Shown: positions 44,683 through 55,061, counted from the stretch's first letter. The stretch: DNA of 64,000 nucleotides from Apibacter adventoris (GCF_002964975.1 NZ_PSZM01000034.1:1-64000); one strand, 5' to 3'. The notes: a model not told the origin generated them from the sequence alone. Made by a program: numbers and translations.

Positions 44683-46209
44683 TTAAAAAACTAATCCTAA
44701 ACTTATTGATTGTGAATAATTAGGCTTTTGGTGATAGAATGTATATTGTAAGGATTGGTCTACAAACAAGTTTAGATTAGAAATTTTGAAATATACTTTT
44801 ACTTGTAAGTTTGTTTTGAAATAATTTGAAGATTTAAATTCAAAATCATCTTTGAGCTGTTTTTGAAAACTATCATGGATTCCTGTCATTTTTAATTTAT
44901 TTTCGGAACTTAAAGATTCTTTCCAGCTTACAGCGGATGAAATAAAAAAATGAGTTCCCGAAGTAAAAGATTTATTTAGTCCCAGGTTTATACCCCAAGA
45001 TATGTCGGAAAATTCTTGATAAGAATAGGGGTAAACATATTTTTCTTTTTCATTTATTAAATTAGTGAAGGGGCTGATAGAGTAGGAGCCGTTAACAATT
45101 TTTCTTGAATATAAAAAAGATAGATTTAGGTCGCTTTTTTTATGGGAATATTGTTGTTTTTTATCTATACAATCCATGTGCGAACCTAAATCTATGTAAT
45201 AAAATTCTGTACCGGTTCTTTCTTTATAAGTGCCGTTTATACTAATCCCTAAGGTATAATTAATACTTGGGTCAAATAATTTTATTAAGGAAATATAATA
45301 AAGATTTTCTTTAATCTTAGAAAGTGTTAGTTTACTATTGGTGTTTTCTTCTACTTTTTTATTGTTGAATCTTTCAATATTTGCAGAAAAGAAAAAATTC
45401 TTTTTTTCGGAATTAAAAAATTGAATTCCACCTCTGTAAGTATTACCACTAAAACTAGTATTAAAAACTTTTCCTGTAAAGAGATAACTATAGTTGCCCA
45501 GTCCTAACATCTGGTAAAGTACAGGTTTACCTACAAGACTGGCAAATTTAACATCATTGCTTTGAGTATAATTTTTAAATCCCATATTAGCCGAAATAGT
45601 ATATTGAGGTAAGATATTTCTACTGTACCCCAAATCAATATCTAAATCTGACACCAGATTCTTGGGTCTGGGATCTATATCTCTATATTCTTGTTGAGCT
45701 TTGTAACGTCCGAAAATACCTAGTATATTTTTTCCGGATTTATAAGAATAACCACCTTCAAAAAAATAAGTTTCGTTATTTAAATTTCCTCCAATGCTAT
45801 CTGCTGATATATAGGGATATATATTTTCTAGGTCGGAATTTTCATTTAAAACTACTTTTTTTATAACATTTTTCGAATAAAAGGCTTTTCCCCAAACTAT
45901 GTGTTTTTGGGGAGATAGTATTTGGTATGATTCTACTTCTACTTTTATGCCTTCTAAACCTTTTCCTTTATTAACCTCATAATATTTATTTGAATTTTGA
46001 ATATGATATTCGCTAAATATCTCTGAGAAAGAAAAATTTCTGTAATAAAACATATTGGCCGGATTTTTTTCTATTTGATATCTGTAAAAATTGCTCCGGA
46101 AGTCATATTTATCAGTCAAAGTAAGTTGTAAAGTATCTATAACTTGCCCAAAGCAAGATATACTTACCAATAATAAAATAACAAAATATGTTTTATTCCT
46201 ATATGTCAT
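44683..46209 (-). CDS. Outer-membrane beta-barrel protein (DUF6850-like)
   Basis: 508 aa with signal peptide (ends S-C-F-G-Q). The sequence alternates polar and aromatic strands throughout and ends S-I-S-L-G-L-V-F, with the terminal Phe typical of outer-membrane barrels. I recall a DUF6850 family associated with DUF4876 proteins; the assignment is by context and shape. Six bases from the upstream DUF4876 gene. Confidence 0.7.
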   Translation of the reverse strand: MTYRNKTYFVILLLVSISCFGQVIDTLQLTLTDKYDFRSNFYRYQIEKNPANMFYYRNFSFSEIFSEYHIQNSNKYYEVNKGKGLEGIKVEVESYQILSPQKHIVWGKAFYSKNVIKKVVLNENSDLENIYPYISADSIGGNLNNETYFFEGGYSYKSGKNILGIFGRYKAQQEYRDIDPRPKNLVSDLDIDLGYSRNILPQYTISANMGFKNYTQSNDVKFASLVGKPVLYQMLGLGNYSYLFTGKVFNTSFSGNTYRGGIQFFNSEKKNFFFSANIERFNNKKVEENTNSKLTLSKIKENLYYISLIKLFDPSINYTLGISINGTYKERTGTEFYYIDLGSHMDCIDKKQQYSHKKSDLNLSFLYSRKIVNGSYSISPFTNLINEKEKYVYPYSYQEFSDISWGINLGLNKSFTSGTHFFISSAVSWKESLSSENKLKMTGIHDSFQKQLKDDFEFKSSNYFKTNLQVKVYFKISNLNLFVDQSLQYTFYHQKPNYSQSISLGLVF

Positions 46210-46215
46210 ATTTGT

Positions 46216-47406
46216 TTACTTTTTTAATGATGGTTTTCCTGATTTAAAATCTTTTTTAGAATTATTGGTATCTTGTAATATTTTATAAGGTATTTGGGTA
46301 GTAACTATTCTGTTTACACTCTTTCCGTATCTGGATTCATCTCCTTCATGAAGGCTGCAAGTTGTCCATCCGCTATCTAAAGAAGTTGATGTTAAAATCC
46401 AATCTGGATCTTTACCATTACTTAAATTAACAGCATCTATAATCCAATTATTGGGAATAGCCATAGCATCTCCATCCATAAGAAAACCAAATTCATTATA
46501 TGTATAATGGTAACTATTTTCTGCAAGAAAAGTTTCTTTGGACATATTTTCCGGTAGACGAGCAATCACGTAGCTCCTAACTCCTTTTTTATCAATAGAT
46601 ACAGAATTAAACAATTCCGAAGTGTTAGGTACTTGTGGATTGTCTACACTTTCATCATCATAAGGACTATACATTTCAAAATTTGCAGAACTTAAATTGA
46701 TATAATTTTTATCTATTGCATTATGATTATTAGCACTTTCTGCTATTACTATGGAAGATCTTGGTGGAATAGGATAATCTTTCCCTTTACCAGGTAAAAT
46801 AATTATGCCTCCGGCCGCAAATTTTTGTTCCATAATATTAGGAGAATAGTCATTTTTATCATTAGTTGTAAATTCTGATTCAGCTAAAAGTAATCCGTCA
46901 GCATATACTACATAATCCGAATTGTTGTATAGCTTAAAGTATCGGTCGCCAAAGTATGGGATTCCTGTTAGCGAGTTTTTACTACCCGTATAATAAATTT
47001 CTTCAAATATTAAATCTCCTTTTTGGGTTATGGATTGATGTACAGAAAGTTCTATTATTTGATTTTCTCCTGTAATAGATATGGATTCTAATATGCCGGT
47101 TAGTTTAATTGGGGCTTTATCATTGTCAATAACTCCTTCAACGGATATTTTATAATTTCCGCTGATGAGATCGATATTTAAAATTGGAGATTTACTTTCT
47201 ACTTGGGTTTCTATTCCTGAATTTATTTCTTTAAATGAGACAATAAAATTTACAGGAGATGAAATATCTATTTCTTGAGGATAAGATAGTCTTAATTCTA
47301 CTTTTGTTTTGCTATTTGAAGAAATATCCATATCATCATCTGAAGAACAGGAAAAAAAAAGTAAAATAATTACTATATTAAATAGTATTTTGTTAATTAA
47401 TTTCAT
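46216..47406 (-). CDS. DUF4876-type lipoprotein, copy 2
   Basis: 396 aa; lipobox L-F-F-S-C followed by S-S-D-D-D. Shares with the upstream paralog the segments G-D-(F/L)-(V/I)-x-x-E-(V/I)-(F/Y)-(F/Y)-T-G, Y-(F)-K-(I/L)-Y-N-N-S, Y-A-D-G-L-L, L-P-G-K-G-K-D-Y-P and G-W-T-x-C-S-L. These look like a lamin-tail-like (LTD) beta domain with an N-terminal Ig-like part. Likely faces the cell surface or periplasm and partners the TonB receptor. Confidence 0.8.
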   Translation of the reverse strand: MKLINKILFNIVIILLFFSCSSDDDMDISSNSKTKVELRLSYPQEIDISSPVNFIVSFKEINSGIETQVESKSPILNIDLISGNYKISVEGVIDNDKAPIKLTGILESISITGENQIIELSVHQSITQKGDLIFEEIYYTGSKNSLTGIPYFGDRYFKLYNNSDYVVYADGLLLAESEFTTNDKNDYSPNIMEQKFAAGGIIILPGKGKDYPIPPRSSIVIAESANNHNAIDKNYINLSSANFEMYSPYDDESVDNPQVPNTSELFNSVSIDKKGVRSYVIARLPENMSKETFLAENSYHYTYNEFGFLMDGDAMAIPNNWIIDAVNLSNGKDPDWILTSTSLDSGWTTCSLHEGDESRYGKSVNRIVTTQIPYKILQDTNNSKKDFKSGKPSLKK

Positions 47407-47432
47407 AGATTTATTTATTTAATGTTATATTA

Positions 47433-48692
47433 TTATTCTAGAAAAAGTTTAGCTCTGGGAATAAAATCTTCAGTTGAATTATTTGTATCTTGTAAAATAT
47501 CTATTCCATTAGCATTTTTTTCTTTAAATTTTCTTTTTATACATGTATCAAATCTTGTAATATCTTTATCATTTAAAGAGCAATAGGTCCAACCTCTGTC
47601 TATAGAGGGAGAAATAACCAGCCAGTTATGTTTTCCCGGAGTACTTACATTTGCCGCATCTGCAATCCATTCATTAGGTATTTTATATACTGACCTTTTA
47701 AATATATTCCCTGCTTCATTTAAATAAGAATAATCATATTTGTATTGATTCAGATATTCATTTAGGGAAATGTTTTCTCCCAACCTGGCTATGGCATAGG
47801 TTTCTGCCCCTCTATTATGCAAATAAACTGTATTAAGTTTCATGGTGGTGAAAATAACTTTTGCATTGGGAACTTCCGGATTATCTACTTCTCCTAATTT
47901 TGGATTATCTGTATTAGGAAACTCAAAAAGATATTGAGTACCTGCTTTTCCAATAACAGCAGCAGGAGTGAGATTATAGGCATTAGGATTTGTAGTTTTA
48001 TGATTTATGGCATTGTCACAAACAACTATGGATTTTCCTGGTTCTACCGGATAGTCTTTTCCTTTTCCGGGTAGCATTAGTATGGCTGAAACAGGAAAGG
48101 AACTGCTAAAAATATTGGGGGTTACATCACGTTTAGTCCAGGGGTTAAATTCTGATAGGCAAATTAATAAACCATCAGCATATAAGGTTCGGTTACTGTT
48201 ATTATAGATTTTAAAATATTTTCCTGAGTCGTATTTTTTACCGGTAGGGTATATTGTTCCTGTAAAAAAAACTTCCTGAATAACAAAATCTCCATCTTTG
48301 TTGATATTTTTAAGATAAAGAGGTATAGTCAGGTTATTGTTTGTAGTGTTTATTTGGATGTTTTCTATTAGACCATAAACATTTAAAGTGTCATTTTCAA
48401 CTACAACATATCCTTCTATATTTATTTGATAATTTCCGGAAACAATCTTTTTAGTTAGGCTTTTTTCAGTTTCATTTTCAAATTTGTATTCAGTTCCCGA
48501 GTTTTTCTCTTTTAATAAGAGGGTAAAGTTTCCTTTAGCATCATCTTTTATACCTTCAGGATATAAAAGATGGGTTGTAAAATTGTTTTGTTCTGTTTCT
48601 GTATAACTGTCATCATTGGAACAGTTGTATAACAAGAAAAGCATGCTTAAGAATAAAGCAAATATTTCTTTTCCATATTTGAATTTTTTCAT
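47433..48692 (-). CDS. DUF4876-type lipoprotein, copy 1
   Basis: 419 aa; lipobox L-L-Y-N-C followed by S-N-D-D. Same segments as its paralog (Y-F-K-I-Y-N-N-S-N-R, L-P-G-K-G-K-D-Y-P-V-E-P-G-K-S-I-V-V, R-G-W-T-Y-C-S-L-N) but the two are diverged, so the duplication is old. Six bases from the TonB receptor gene, the usual spacing of a receptor-lipoprotein pair. Confidence 0.82.
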   Translation of the reverse strand: MKKFKYGKEIFALFLSMLFLLYNCSNDDSYTETEQNNFTTHLLYPEGIKDDAKGNFTLLLKEKNSGTEYKFENETEKSLTKKIVSGNYQINIEGYVVVENDTLNVYGLIENIQINTTNNNLTIPLYLKNINKDGDFVIQEVFFTGTIYPTGKKYDSGKYFKIYNNSNRTLYADGLLICLSEFNPWTKRDVTPNIFSSSFPVSAILMLPGKGKDYPVEPGKSIVVCDNAINHKTTNPNAYNLTPAAVIGKAGTQYLFEFPNTDNPKLGEVDNPEVPNAKVIFTTMKLNTVYLHNRGAETYAIARLGENISLNEYLNQYKYDYSYLNEAGNIFKRSVYKIPNEWIADAANVSTPGKHNWLVISPSIDRGWTYCSLNDKDITRFDTCIKRKFKEKNANGIDILQDTNNSTEDFIPRAKLFLE

Positions 48693-48698
48693 ATTTTA

Positions 48699-51464
48699 TT
48701 ATAGTTTAAAATTAATTTCCATTCCAAAATAAGGAGAATAGGAAGATCTTCTTTGTACAATTCCGTATATTTCATATTTTTTATTATAGTTATATAGTTT
48801 ATTAACAAACATGGAAACGGTTATTTTTTCATGATACATTTTTTTTGAAAATTTTAGGTTTATATTAAGTGAAAGAGGTACTCTGCGAGAATCTAAATTA
48901 TTGTTATCTCTGTATAACCATTTCAGATAGGTGTCATTTTTGTCAGCTTCCGTATAAGGATGTAAAACCTCATCATATCCCATATAATACAGTGGAGATC
49001 GATCTTTTTTCATGTATTCAGTTAAATTATACCATGAACATTGTACAGATGCTAAAAAGTTCATTTTTAATATAGGAATGTAAGTGTCTGCCATAAAACT
49101 AGTGGAAAAAGTTTCCAACTCATATCCGTCATCATCTTTGTATAGGCCTACGAAAGGAATTTTTTCATTATTCAATATAACATCTGAAGATTTATACATG
49201 GGAACACTATTACGGTAAATAGTGTTAAACCAAGCACCACTAAAGGTGAAACGTGTATTGATTATAGAAAATCTTTTAGAAGAATATTGGAATTCTACTC
49301 CTTTTTTATCAGTGGTACTTCCATTTTCTGTTTTCGTATAAGTAGCAAAATCATTTTTTATTTCATAAGATAGATTAGTAAGATCAGGAGGAGCAGTAAT
49401 ATTTATATGGTCAATATTATCAGTAATATATTTCTTATAAATAAAATGTTTATAATAAGTCATGGATCGGAAACCGGAAGTCATTTTTTCACGGAATATT
49501 GTTACTGATAAGTTGTTGTTATCATAACTAAAATCAAATCTTATTTCTTTTTTATTATTATTAGCTACCGTTAAGTCTTTGTTTTCTTTATTAATAATAT
49601 AAGTTTGAAAGTTTAATTTTCTATACTCCGGATTGTTATGAAAATAATTTAATTGTGTATAGTTTATGTAATGAAGATCTGGATATAATAACTCTAGAGT
49701 AGGCACTTTTTTGTGTTCTCCATATCCTAATGTTATATCCATAGTAAAGGCTTTATTATGAATAAACATTTGAGGCATAGACCATTGGAAATTAGCTCTG
49801 GGTTCCCAAAAAAAGCTTTTGGCTAGTTTATAAGAATGATCCATATTAGTCATTTTAAAAGATCGTAATCCTAAACTCAAAATAAAATGATTTTTATTAA
49901 TATTGAAGCCTATTTTATCTTCTGCATATAAGGATAGTTTAGACATAGACGGAATATCTTTATATCTTCTTGGGAAAGAACCCATATTTAGATTAGGGGG
50001 TTGTAAACGATTATAGATTTGACCTTTACCGTTATTTTTAGAATAGGTCCAATCACTTCCAATTAATATGCTATGTTTAAAACCTAAAGTTTTGGCATAC
50101 ATATTTGATATTAGTTTAAGAAATACATCTAAGGGTTTTCCTTCTACATATAGATTAGATGCATAGTTCTTATCTAGATAAATTCCGTCAAAGGCACCTT
50201 CGTCCATAGATATGGGTAGGGGAGCCACAGCTGGTAGCTGTATAAACTTTATTTGCTCAATTTTGTCAACTTCTTCTCTAATAGAGGTACTTAACTGAAT
50301 ATCTTTAATCCATTTTTTTTTCAATAAGAGTTCAAAATTATTAGATATTCCATATTTATAATAAGTGGATTTGTATCGATCTATTTTATCATAACCGGTA
50401 TCAGGATCAAATTTTTCGTCATCTATAGAGCCAGTAAAGTCTAAATTAAGATCCCATACTAGTTGAGAAGAAGTTAATGAGAATATTTTTTGGCTTCGGA
50501 GTGAGGCTGTATATCTTTTATAAGTATCATAGGTATTTCTAGGCTCTGATTTAGCATCAAGTACATCCATACTTGCATTTATGTTCCATTGATATTTAGG
50601 AATTTCAAATCCCTTCGCTATATAATATAGTTTACTATAACCATCAGCCTTAAATCTTCCTTCCCACTTATTTCCTCCTTTTTTTCTTGTTATATTCACA
50701 ACACCTGAGGTTAAATCTCCATATTCTACAGAAGGAATTCCACGTATAATTTCAACTTTTTCTATGTCATCTGTAGAAATCGTTCTCATATCGATTCCGA
50801 TAGAAGTAGTTTTTTTTCTTTGATTGGAAAATTTCTGTCCGTTTGTAATGGCTTGGTTCAAAGGATCGGGAGAATATTGAAGGTCAGCATTTGTATTGAT
50901 AGGAATGCCATCAATCATAAAAAGCGTACCCAAAGAATTTGTATTATATCCGGAAACAGATCCTGCTTGTCTGAGTTGAATAGGATTTACAGAAGTAAAT
51001 ACAGGATCCATTGCTAATCCTCCGGGCAATAATTCCAATACATCCGTAAAACTGGAAGGTTGCAAAAGTTCTAAAGCTTTTTTGTCTATAATTGATTTTG
51101 TAGTGATACCTTTTGACTCTTTTGCTGTTACGATAATAGTTTCTAATTCATTTTCTTTTGTTTTTAATTTTATTTCTTGAGTTAAATTTCCGTTTAGTTG
51201 AATCTCTGAGCTGTAGGGAGCATATCTGGAATGAGATATGAATAATGTATATTTACCTTTAATAATTTGAATGTCAGCTTTTCCTTTTTCATCGGTATAA
51301 AAGGTTATAGTTTTATTTTCTTTACCTTGGATAATAATTTTAGCATTATTGATCAAATTGTTTTCTTCATCTTTTATTATTAGTTTTAATTCTATTTTAA
51401 TTTCCTGACAGAAAATAAATCCAGGAAAAAAAATTAGTAAAAAAATATATTTCAAACAACTCAT
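48699..51464 (-). CDS. TonB-dependent outer-membrane receptor
   Basis: 921 aa with signal peptide (ends F-I-F-C-Q). Order: carboxypeptidase-regulatory-like domain (~22-110), plug (~120-255; S-S-F-T-D-V-L-E-L-L-P-G-G, I-E-K-V-E-I-I-R-G-I-P-S-V-E-Y-G-D-L-T-S-G), then a 22-strand-type barrel ending F-G-M-E-I-N-F-K-L. First gene of the five-gene operon. There is no SusD partner, so the ligand is more likely an ion chelate, haem or peptide than a glycan (inference). Confidence 0.93.
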   Translation of the reverse strand: MSCLKYIFLLIFFPGFIFCQEIKIELKLIIKDEENNLINNAKIIIQGKENKTITFYTDEKGKADIQIIKGKYTLFISHSRYAPYSSEIQLNGNLTQEIKLKTKENELETIIVTAKESKGITTKSIIDKKALELLQPSSFTDVLELLPGGLAMDPVFTSVNPIQLRQAGSVSGYNTNSLGTLFMIDGIPINTNADLQYSPDPLNQAITNGQKFSNQRKKTTSIGIDMRTISTDDIEKVEIIRGIPSVEYGDLTSGVVNITRKKGGNKWEGRFKADGYSKLYYIAKGFEIPKYQWNINASMDVLDAKSEPRNTYDTYKRYTASLRSQKIFSLTSSQLVWDLNLDFTGSIDDEKFDPDTGYDKIDRYKSTYYKYGISNNFELLLKKKWIKDIQLSTSIREEVDKIEQIKFIQLPAVAPLPISMDEGAFDGIYLDKNYASNLYVEGKPLDVFLKLISNMYAKTLGFKHSILIGSDWTYSKNNGKGQIYNRLQPPNLNMGSFPRRYKDIPSMSKLSLYAEDKIGFNINKNHFILSLGLRSFKMTNMDHSYKLAKSFFWEPRANFQWSMPQMFIHNKAFTMDITLGYGEHKKVPTLELLYPDLHYINYTQLNYFHNNPEYRKLNFQTYIINKENKDLTVANNNKKEIRFDFSYDNNNLSVTIFREKMTSGFRSMTYYKHFIYKKYITDNIDHINITAPPDLTNLSYEIKNDFATYTKTENGSTTDKKGVEFQYSSKRFSIINTRFTFSGAWFNTIYRNSVPMYKSSDVILNNEKIPFVGLYKDDDGYELETFSTSFMADTYIPILKMNFLASVQCSWYNLTEYMKKDRSPLYYMGYDEVLHPYTEADKNDTYLKWLYRDNNNLDSRRVPLSLNINLKFSKKMYHEKITVSMFVNKLYNYNKKYEIYGIVQRRSSYSPYFGMEINFKL

Positions 51465-51493
51465 TACTTTTAATTAGTCTAAATAAGTATTAG

Positions 51494-51501
51494 CAAATAT
51501 A
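51494..51501 (-). promoter_or_regulatory. Probable -7 element of the TonB/DUF4876/cytochrome peroxidase operon
   Basis: Minus-strand TATATTTG (TAnnTTTG), 29 bases before the receptor ATG. The remaining divergent region up to 51749 is AT-rich with nothing else recognised. Confidence 0.5.
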
Positions 51502-51749
51502 TAAATTTTGTATTCTAAAATGAGGTATTATTAAAAAAAAATCAAAAAAAATGAATAAATTATGAATAATTGAAATTCCTTTTCTAAAGAACATATATAT
51601 AATATAAAATATAATTATTATAATAATATTTATTTGTATTTCTTTTTATTAAAATACTATACATTACTATTAGTACTTTATAATTTAATTTTTATTATTT
51701 GAGATAAATTTTATGAAATTATTCTGTTCTATTTTTTGATATTTTAGAG

Positions 51750-51757
51750 TAATTTTG
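51750..51757 (+). promoter_or_regulatory. Probable -7 element of the EamA transporter gene
   Basis: TAATTTTG (TAnnTTTG), 27 bases before the GTG start. Confidence 0.5.
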
Positions 51758-51784
51758 CACTCATTTTAATTATAATAAATAGGA

Positions 51785-52717
51785 GTGGATAAAAAATATT
51801 TAGGTTCCTTTTTCATAATCCTAGCTTCTGTAATGCTTGGTATAGATGGAGGAATATTAATTGGTTTGTATTACAAAATATTTCATTTTTATAATGTTAA
51901 ATTTATTGTATTCGTAGCTCATCTTATACCTACCTTATTTCTGTCCGTTTTTTGTTTTAGAAAATATAAAATGTTAAAAATATTTTCTTGGAATGATTAT
52001 GTATATTTATTTTTGATTGCTTTATTCGGAGGAACTATAGGCACTTTATCAATAGTAAAAGCATTACAACTTAGTGGCTTTAGTAAAGTGAGTATAGTTA
52101 TATTATTGCAGAAATTGCAGCCTGTTTTTGCTATAGCTATGTCTATTATAATATTAAAAGAAAAGCCCAATCTCAAATTTTTTATAGTTGCTTTGGTGGC
52201 TTTGGTAGCCAGTTACCTATTAGCTTTTGGATTTCAAAGTCCCATGATGCTGGAAAGTAATAATATCCAAGCTATTTGTTATTCATTACTTGCTGCATTT
52301 TCTTATGGAAGTTCTTTGGTATTTGGTAAAAAAATTTTACATAAATACGATTTTTTTACTAGTACTTTTTATCGTTTTTTCTTTACAACAATCATTGTAG
52401 GGGTTTTAGTAATTTTATCCGGTAATTTAATTAGTGATATCAATTATTTTTTGGATAATCGATCTTTATTATTATTTGCTGTTTTTTGTTCGTTTTGGGG
52501 ATTGACAGAAGTTTTTGTTTATTATGTCGGTTTAAAAAATACCCCTGCATTATTAACCTCTATATTTGAACTGACTTATCCTTTTACGGTTGTTCTAATA
52601 GATACCTTTGTTAATAAGTATTATCTATCATCTTTACAGATTTTTGCAGTTGTTTTGCTCTTAGGATCTATTATTTATCTTAATCTGAATAATAGAAAAA
52701 TTATCCGGAATAAATAA
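51785..52717 (+). CDS. EamA/DMT-family membrane transporter
   Basis: 310 aa from GTG 51785 (a purine-rich AGGAG overlaps it at 51781). Ten hydrophobic helices in two EamA repeats; characteristic G-T-L-S-I-V-K-A-L and L-Q-K-L-Q-P-V-F-A-I near the end of repeat one and L-T-S-I-F-E-L-T-Y-P-F near the end of repeat two. Exporter of metabolites in this family; substrate unknown. Convergent with the AI-2E gene, 13 bases apart. Confidence 0.88.
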   Translation: MDKKYLGSFFIILASVMLGIDGGILIGLYYKIFHFYNVKFIVFVAHLIPTLFLSVFCFRKYKMLKIFSWNDYVYLFLIALFGGTIGTLSIVKALQLSGFSKVSIVILLQKLQPVFAIAMSIIILKEKPNLKFFIVALVALVASYLLAFGFQSPMMLESNNIQAICYSLLAAFSYGSSLVFGKKILHKYDFFTSTFYRFFFTTIIVGVLVILSGNLISDINYFLDNRSLLLFAVFCSFWGLTEVFVYYVGLKNTPALLTSIFELTYPFTVVLIDTFVNKYYLSSLQIFAVVLLLGSIIYLNLNNRKIIRNK

Positions 52718-52730
52718 AGGTAAAAAATTT

Positions 52731-53825
52731 TTATATGTTTTTTGTTATTGCTTGAACAATCCTAAATCGGTTGAAAAAACTTTTTAGAATAACTCTGAGT
52801 ACTGTATATCCCGGAATGGCAAAAATCACTCCAATAGCACCAAATAAAACCCCGAATATTAACATAACTAAAAATATTTCTAATGGATGTGATTTTACAC
52901 TCTTTGCATAAATGAGTGGTTGAAAAACAGCATTATCAATTAATTGAGCTATTAAATATAAAATACTGATCCATATAATATTAGGAAATATTTGAGAATT
53001 AAGATCCATACCTAAAGTAAACATACTGCTCATACTTAATATGTTTATAATAAAAAAACCTACTAAAGGACCTAAATAAGGAATTAGATTAAAAAATGCA
53101 CAAAATATAGCTATAATAATCATATTTTCTATGCGGAAACTTCCTAATATTATTAAGTATAAAATAAACATGGCAAAAATTTGTAAACAAATACCCAAAA
53201 AATATCGGGTAAGTAAATTTTTTATATTAGAAAGGGCTAAAATTACTTTTTTTATATCTTTAGTCGGAGCGGCACCAACAATGATTTTGTTGAATAAATC
53301 TTTTTCTCTAAGAAAGAAAAATGTTATGAAAACTATAGAAAATATAGAAATACCTATTTTGGATAATATGGAAAAACCAATTTGAATTGTGTCCTGATGA
53401 ATTTTGAATTTATATTTCGGAGTTAGCAATTTAGCATAATTTCCATCAAATAAATAGATATGTTTGTTTTTTAATGACTCATCAATAATTTTAATTTGTT
53501 CAGTGATAGATGCCTGCAGTTTATTAGTATCAAGTAAAGATAGATTACCTGCTTGCTCAATAGCTAAAGGGATAATTAAAGAAAGAAAAGCAAAAAATAT
53601 GCTGAACATTAATAATATAGTAATAAAAGCAGAAATAGTTTTAGAAATTCTAATTTTTCCATTTAAAAAATTCATAATAGGTCTGCCCATAAGAGAAAGA
53701 GCAAAGGCAATAAATAAATAACCTAGAATAAAACGTATTTTCCATAAAAGAAAAACCAACAAGACCGTCAAAGCTATAACAGTTACAGCACTAATAATAC
53801 CCTTACTTAATTCTTTGTAATTCAT
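52731..53825 (-). CDS. AI-2E-family transporter
   Basis: 364 aa, about eight membrane helices. Typical P-Y-L-G-P-L-V-G-F-F (~250), D-N-A-V-F-Q-P-L-I-Y-A-K-S-V-K-S-H-P-L and F-G-A-I-G-V-I-F-A-I-P. The family includes TqsA-like and Na+/H+-antiporter members, so the substrate is open. Confidence 0.88.
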   Translation of the reverse strand: MNYKELSKGIISAVTVIALTVLLVFLLWKIRFILGYLFIAFALSLMGRPIMNFLNGKIRISKTISAFITILLMFSIFFAFLSLIIPLAIEQAGNLSLLDTNKLQASITEQIKIIDESLKNKHIYLFDGNYAKLLTPKYKFKIHQDTIQIGFSILSKIGISIFSIVFITFFFLREKDLFNKIIVGAAPTKDIKKVILALSNIKNLLTRYFLGICLQIFAMFILYLIILGSFRIENMIIIAIFCAFFNLIPYLGPLVGFFIINILSMSSMFTLGMDLNSQIFPNIIWISILYLIAQLIDNAVFQPLIYAKSVKSHPLEIFLVMLIFGVLFGAIGVIFAIPGYTVLRVILKSFFNRFRIVQAITKNI

Positions 53826-54070
53826 TATATTTGAATAAAACTTTTTAAGTTTTCACTAGTAATTTTTAAGTTTTGTTTTTATTTTATTAAAAGTAGTTTA
53901 ATCATTTTTTAATAATTCCATTAAGTCTAATATAATTATAGATTTGTTTTATGTTATTTTATGATTTAAACTTGATGATTTATTTTTTTGACTTTTAATC
54001 TACTTTTGTTTTTTATCTTTTCTTTCTGGGAAAAATCAGAAAAGGTTCGATTTATAATACATACCTAAAC

Positions 54071-54427
54071 TTATTTTTTAGGTTTGGTTTTTGGGGTTAT
54101 GGTATCCTCATAGTTAATAATAATAAAAATATTTTCATTATTTTTTTTAAAAAAATAATTTTCACGGGCATATTTTTCTCGCGCTTCTTTATTGTATTTT
54201 AGATTTTTGTATTGTATATTTTCAGAGTCTAATTTATTTTTATAATATTCTTTCTCATGTTCCAATTTTGATATTTCACTATTTAATTCTTTATGCGTAA
54301 GGTAAGAGTTAGTATCAAAAAATAACATCCAGATAATAAAGATCACGGAAAGAATAAAATACATACTGGAATACCAGTTTTTACCCAGTATTGTAATTTT
54401 TTTCGTAGATTTATTAATCTGTGACAT
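54071..54427 (-). CDS. DivIC/FtsB-like cell-division protein
   Basis: 118 aa: short cytoplasmic N-terminus, one membrane helix (Y-F-I-L-S-V-I-F-I-I-W-M-L-F-F, ~23-37) and a periplasmic coiled coil (E-L-N-S-E-I-S-K-L-E-H-E-K-E-Y-Y), then E-K-Y-A-R-E-N-Y-F-F-K-K. This is the FtsB/DivIC layout; it would join FtsL and FtsQ at the divisome. Follows udk by 13 bases, as in many Bacteroidota. Confidence 0.88.
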   Translation of the reverse strand: MSQINKSTKKITILGKNWYSSMYFILSVIFIIWMLFFDTNSYLTHKELNSEISKLEHEKEYYKNKLDSENIQYKNLKYNKEAREKYARENYFFKKNNENIFIIINYEDTITPKTKPKK

Positions 54428-54440
54428 CGTGGGTTAATGA

Positions 54441-55061
54441 TTAATTATGAGTTACTTTTAAAGTATTTTTAATTACAGAACTTAAAACATCAATAGCTAC
54501 AGTATTTTTTTTCATTGTTGGAATTATAATATCAGCAAAGGCCATAGAAGGTTGTATAAATTCTTCATGCATAGGTTTTAACGTAGTTTGATATCGTTCA
54601 ATTACTTCTTCTAAATCTCTACCTCTTTCCTGAATATCTCTTCGTATTCTTCGGATGAGTCTTTCATCAGAATCAGCATTAACAAAAACTTTTACATCAA
54701 ATTCTTTTCTCAGTTCAGTATCAGCCAAAACTAAAATACCTTCAACGATTAAAATTTCCTTAGGTTGAATCATCGTTACATCTTCTGTTCTGGAATGTGT
54801 AATAAAAGAATAAAGAGGTTCATTTATCGGTAGTCCTGATTTTAATTGTTGTACGTGTTTAAGTAATAAGTCAAAATCAATAGATCTTGGGTGATCATAA
54901 TTAAGTTTGACTCTTTCATCGAAAGATAAATTAGGATTATAATGATAATAATTATCCTGTGTTAAGACATTGACTTGATTTGAGTCTAGTTGTTTTAAAA
55001 TATTATTTACTACTGTTGTCTTTCCGGATCCTGTTCCCCCTGCAATACCTATAGTTAACAT
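54441..55061 (-). CDS. udk: Uridine kinase
   Basis: 206 aa. P-loop G-G-T-G-S-G-K-T-T-V (~8-17), D-N-Y-Y (uridine-binding, ~37), H-P-R-S-I-D-F-D-L-L, E-G-I-L-V-L and R-R-I-R-R-D. Phosphorylates uridine and cytidine for salvage. pyrD lies 57 bases upstream on the same strand. Confidence 0.97.
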   Translation of the reverse strand: MLTIGIAGGTGSGKTTVVNNILKQLDSNQVNVLTQDNYYHYNPNLSFDERVKLNYDHPRSIDFDLLLKHVQQLKSGLPINEPLYSFITHSRTEDVTMIQPKEILIVEGILVLADTELRKEFDVKVFVNADSDERLIRRIRRDIQERGRDLEEVIERYQTTLKPMHEEFIQPSMAFADIIIPTMKKNTVAIDVLSSVIKNTLKVTHN

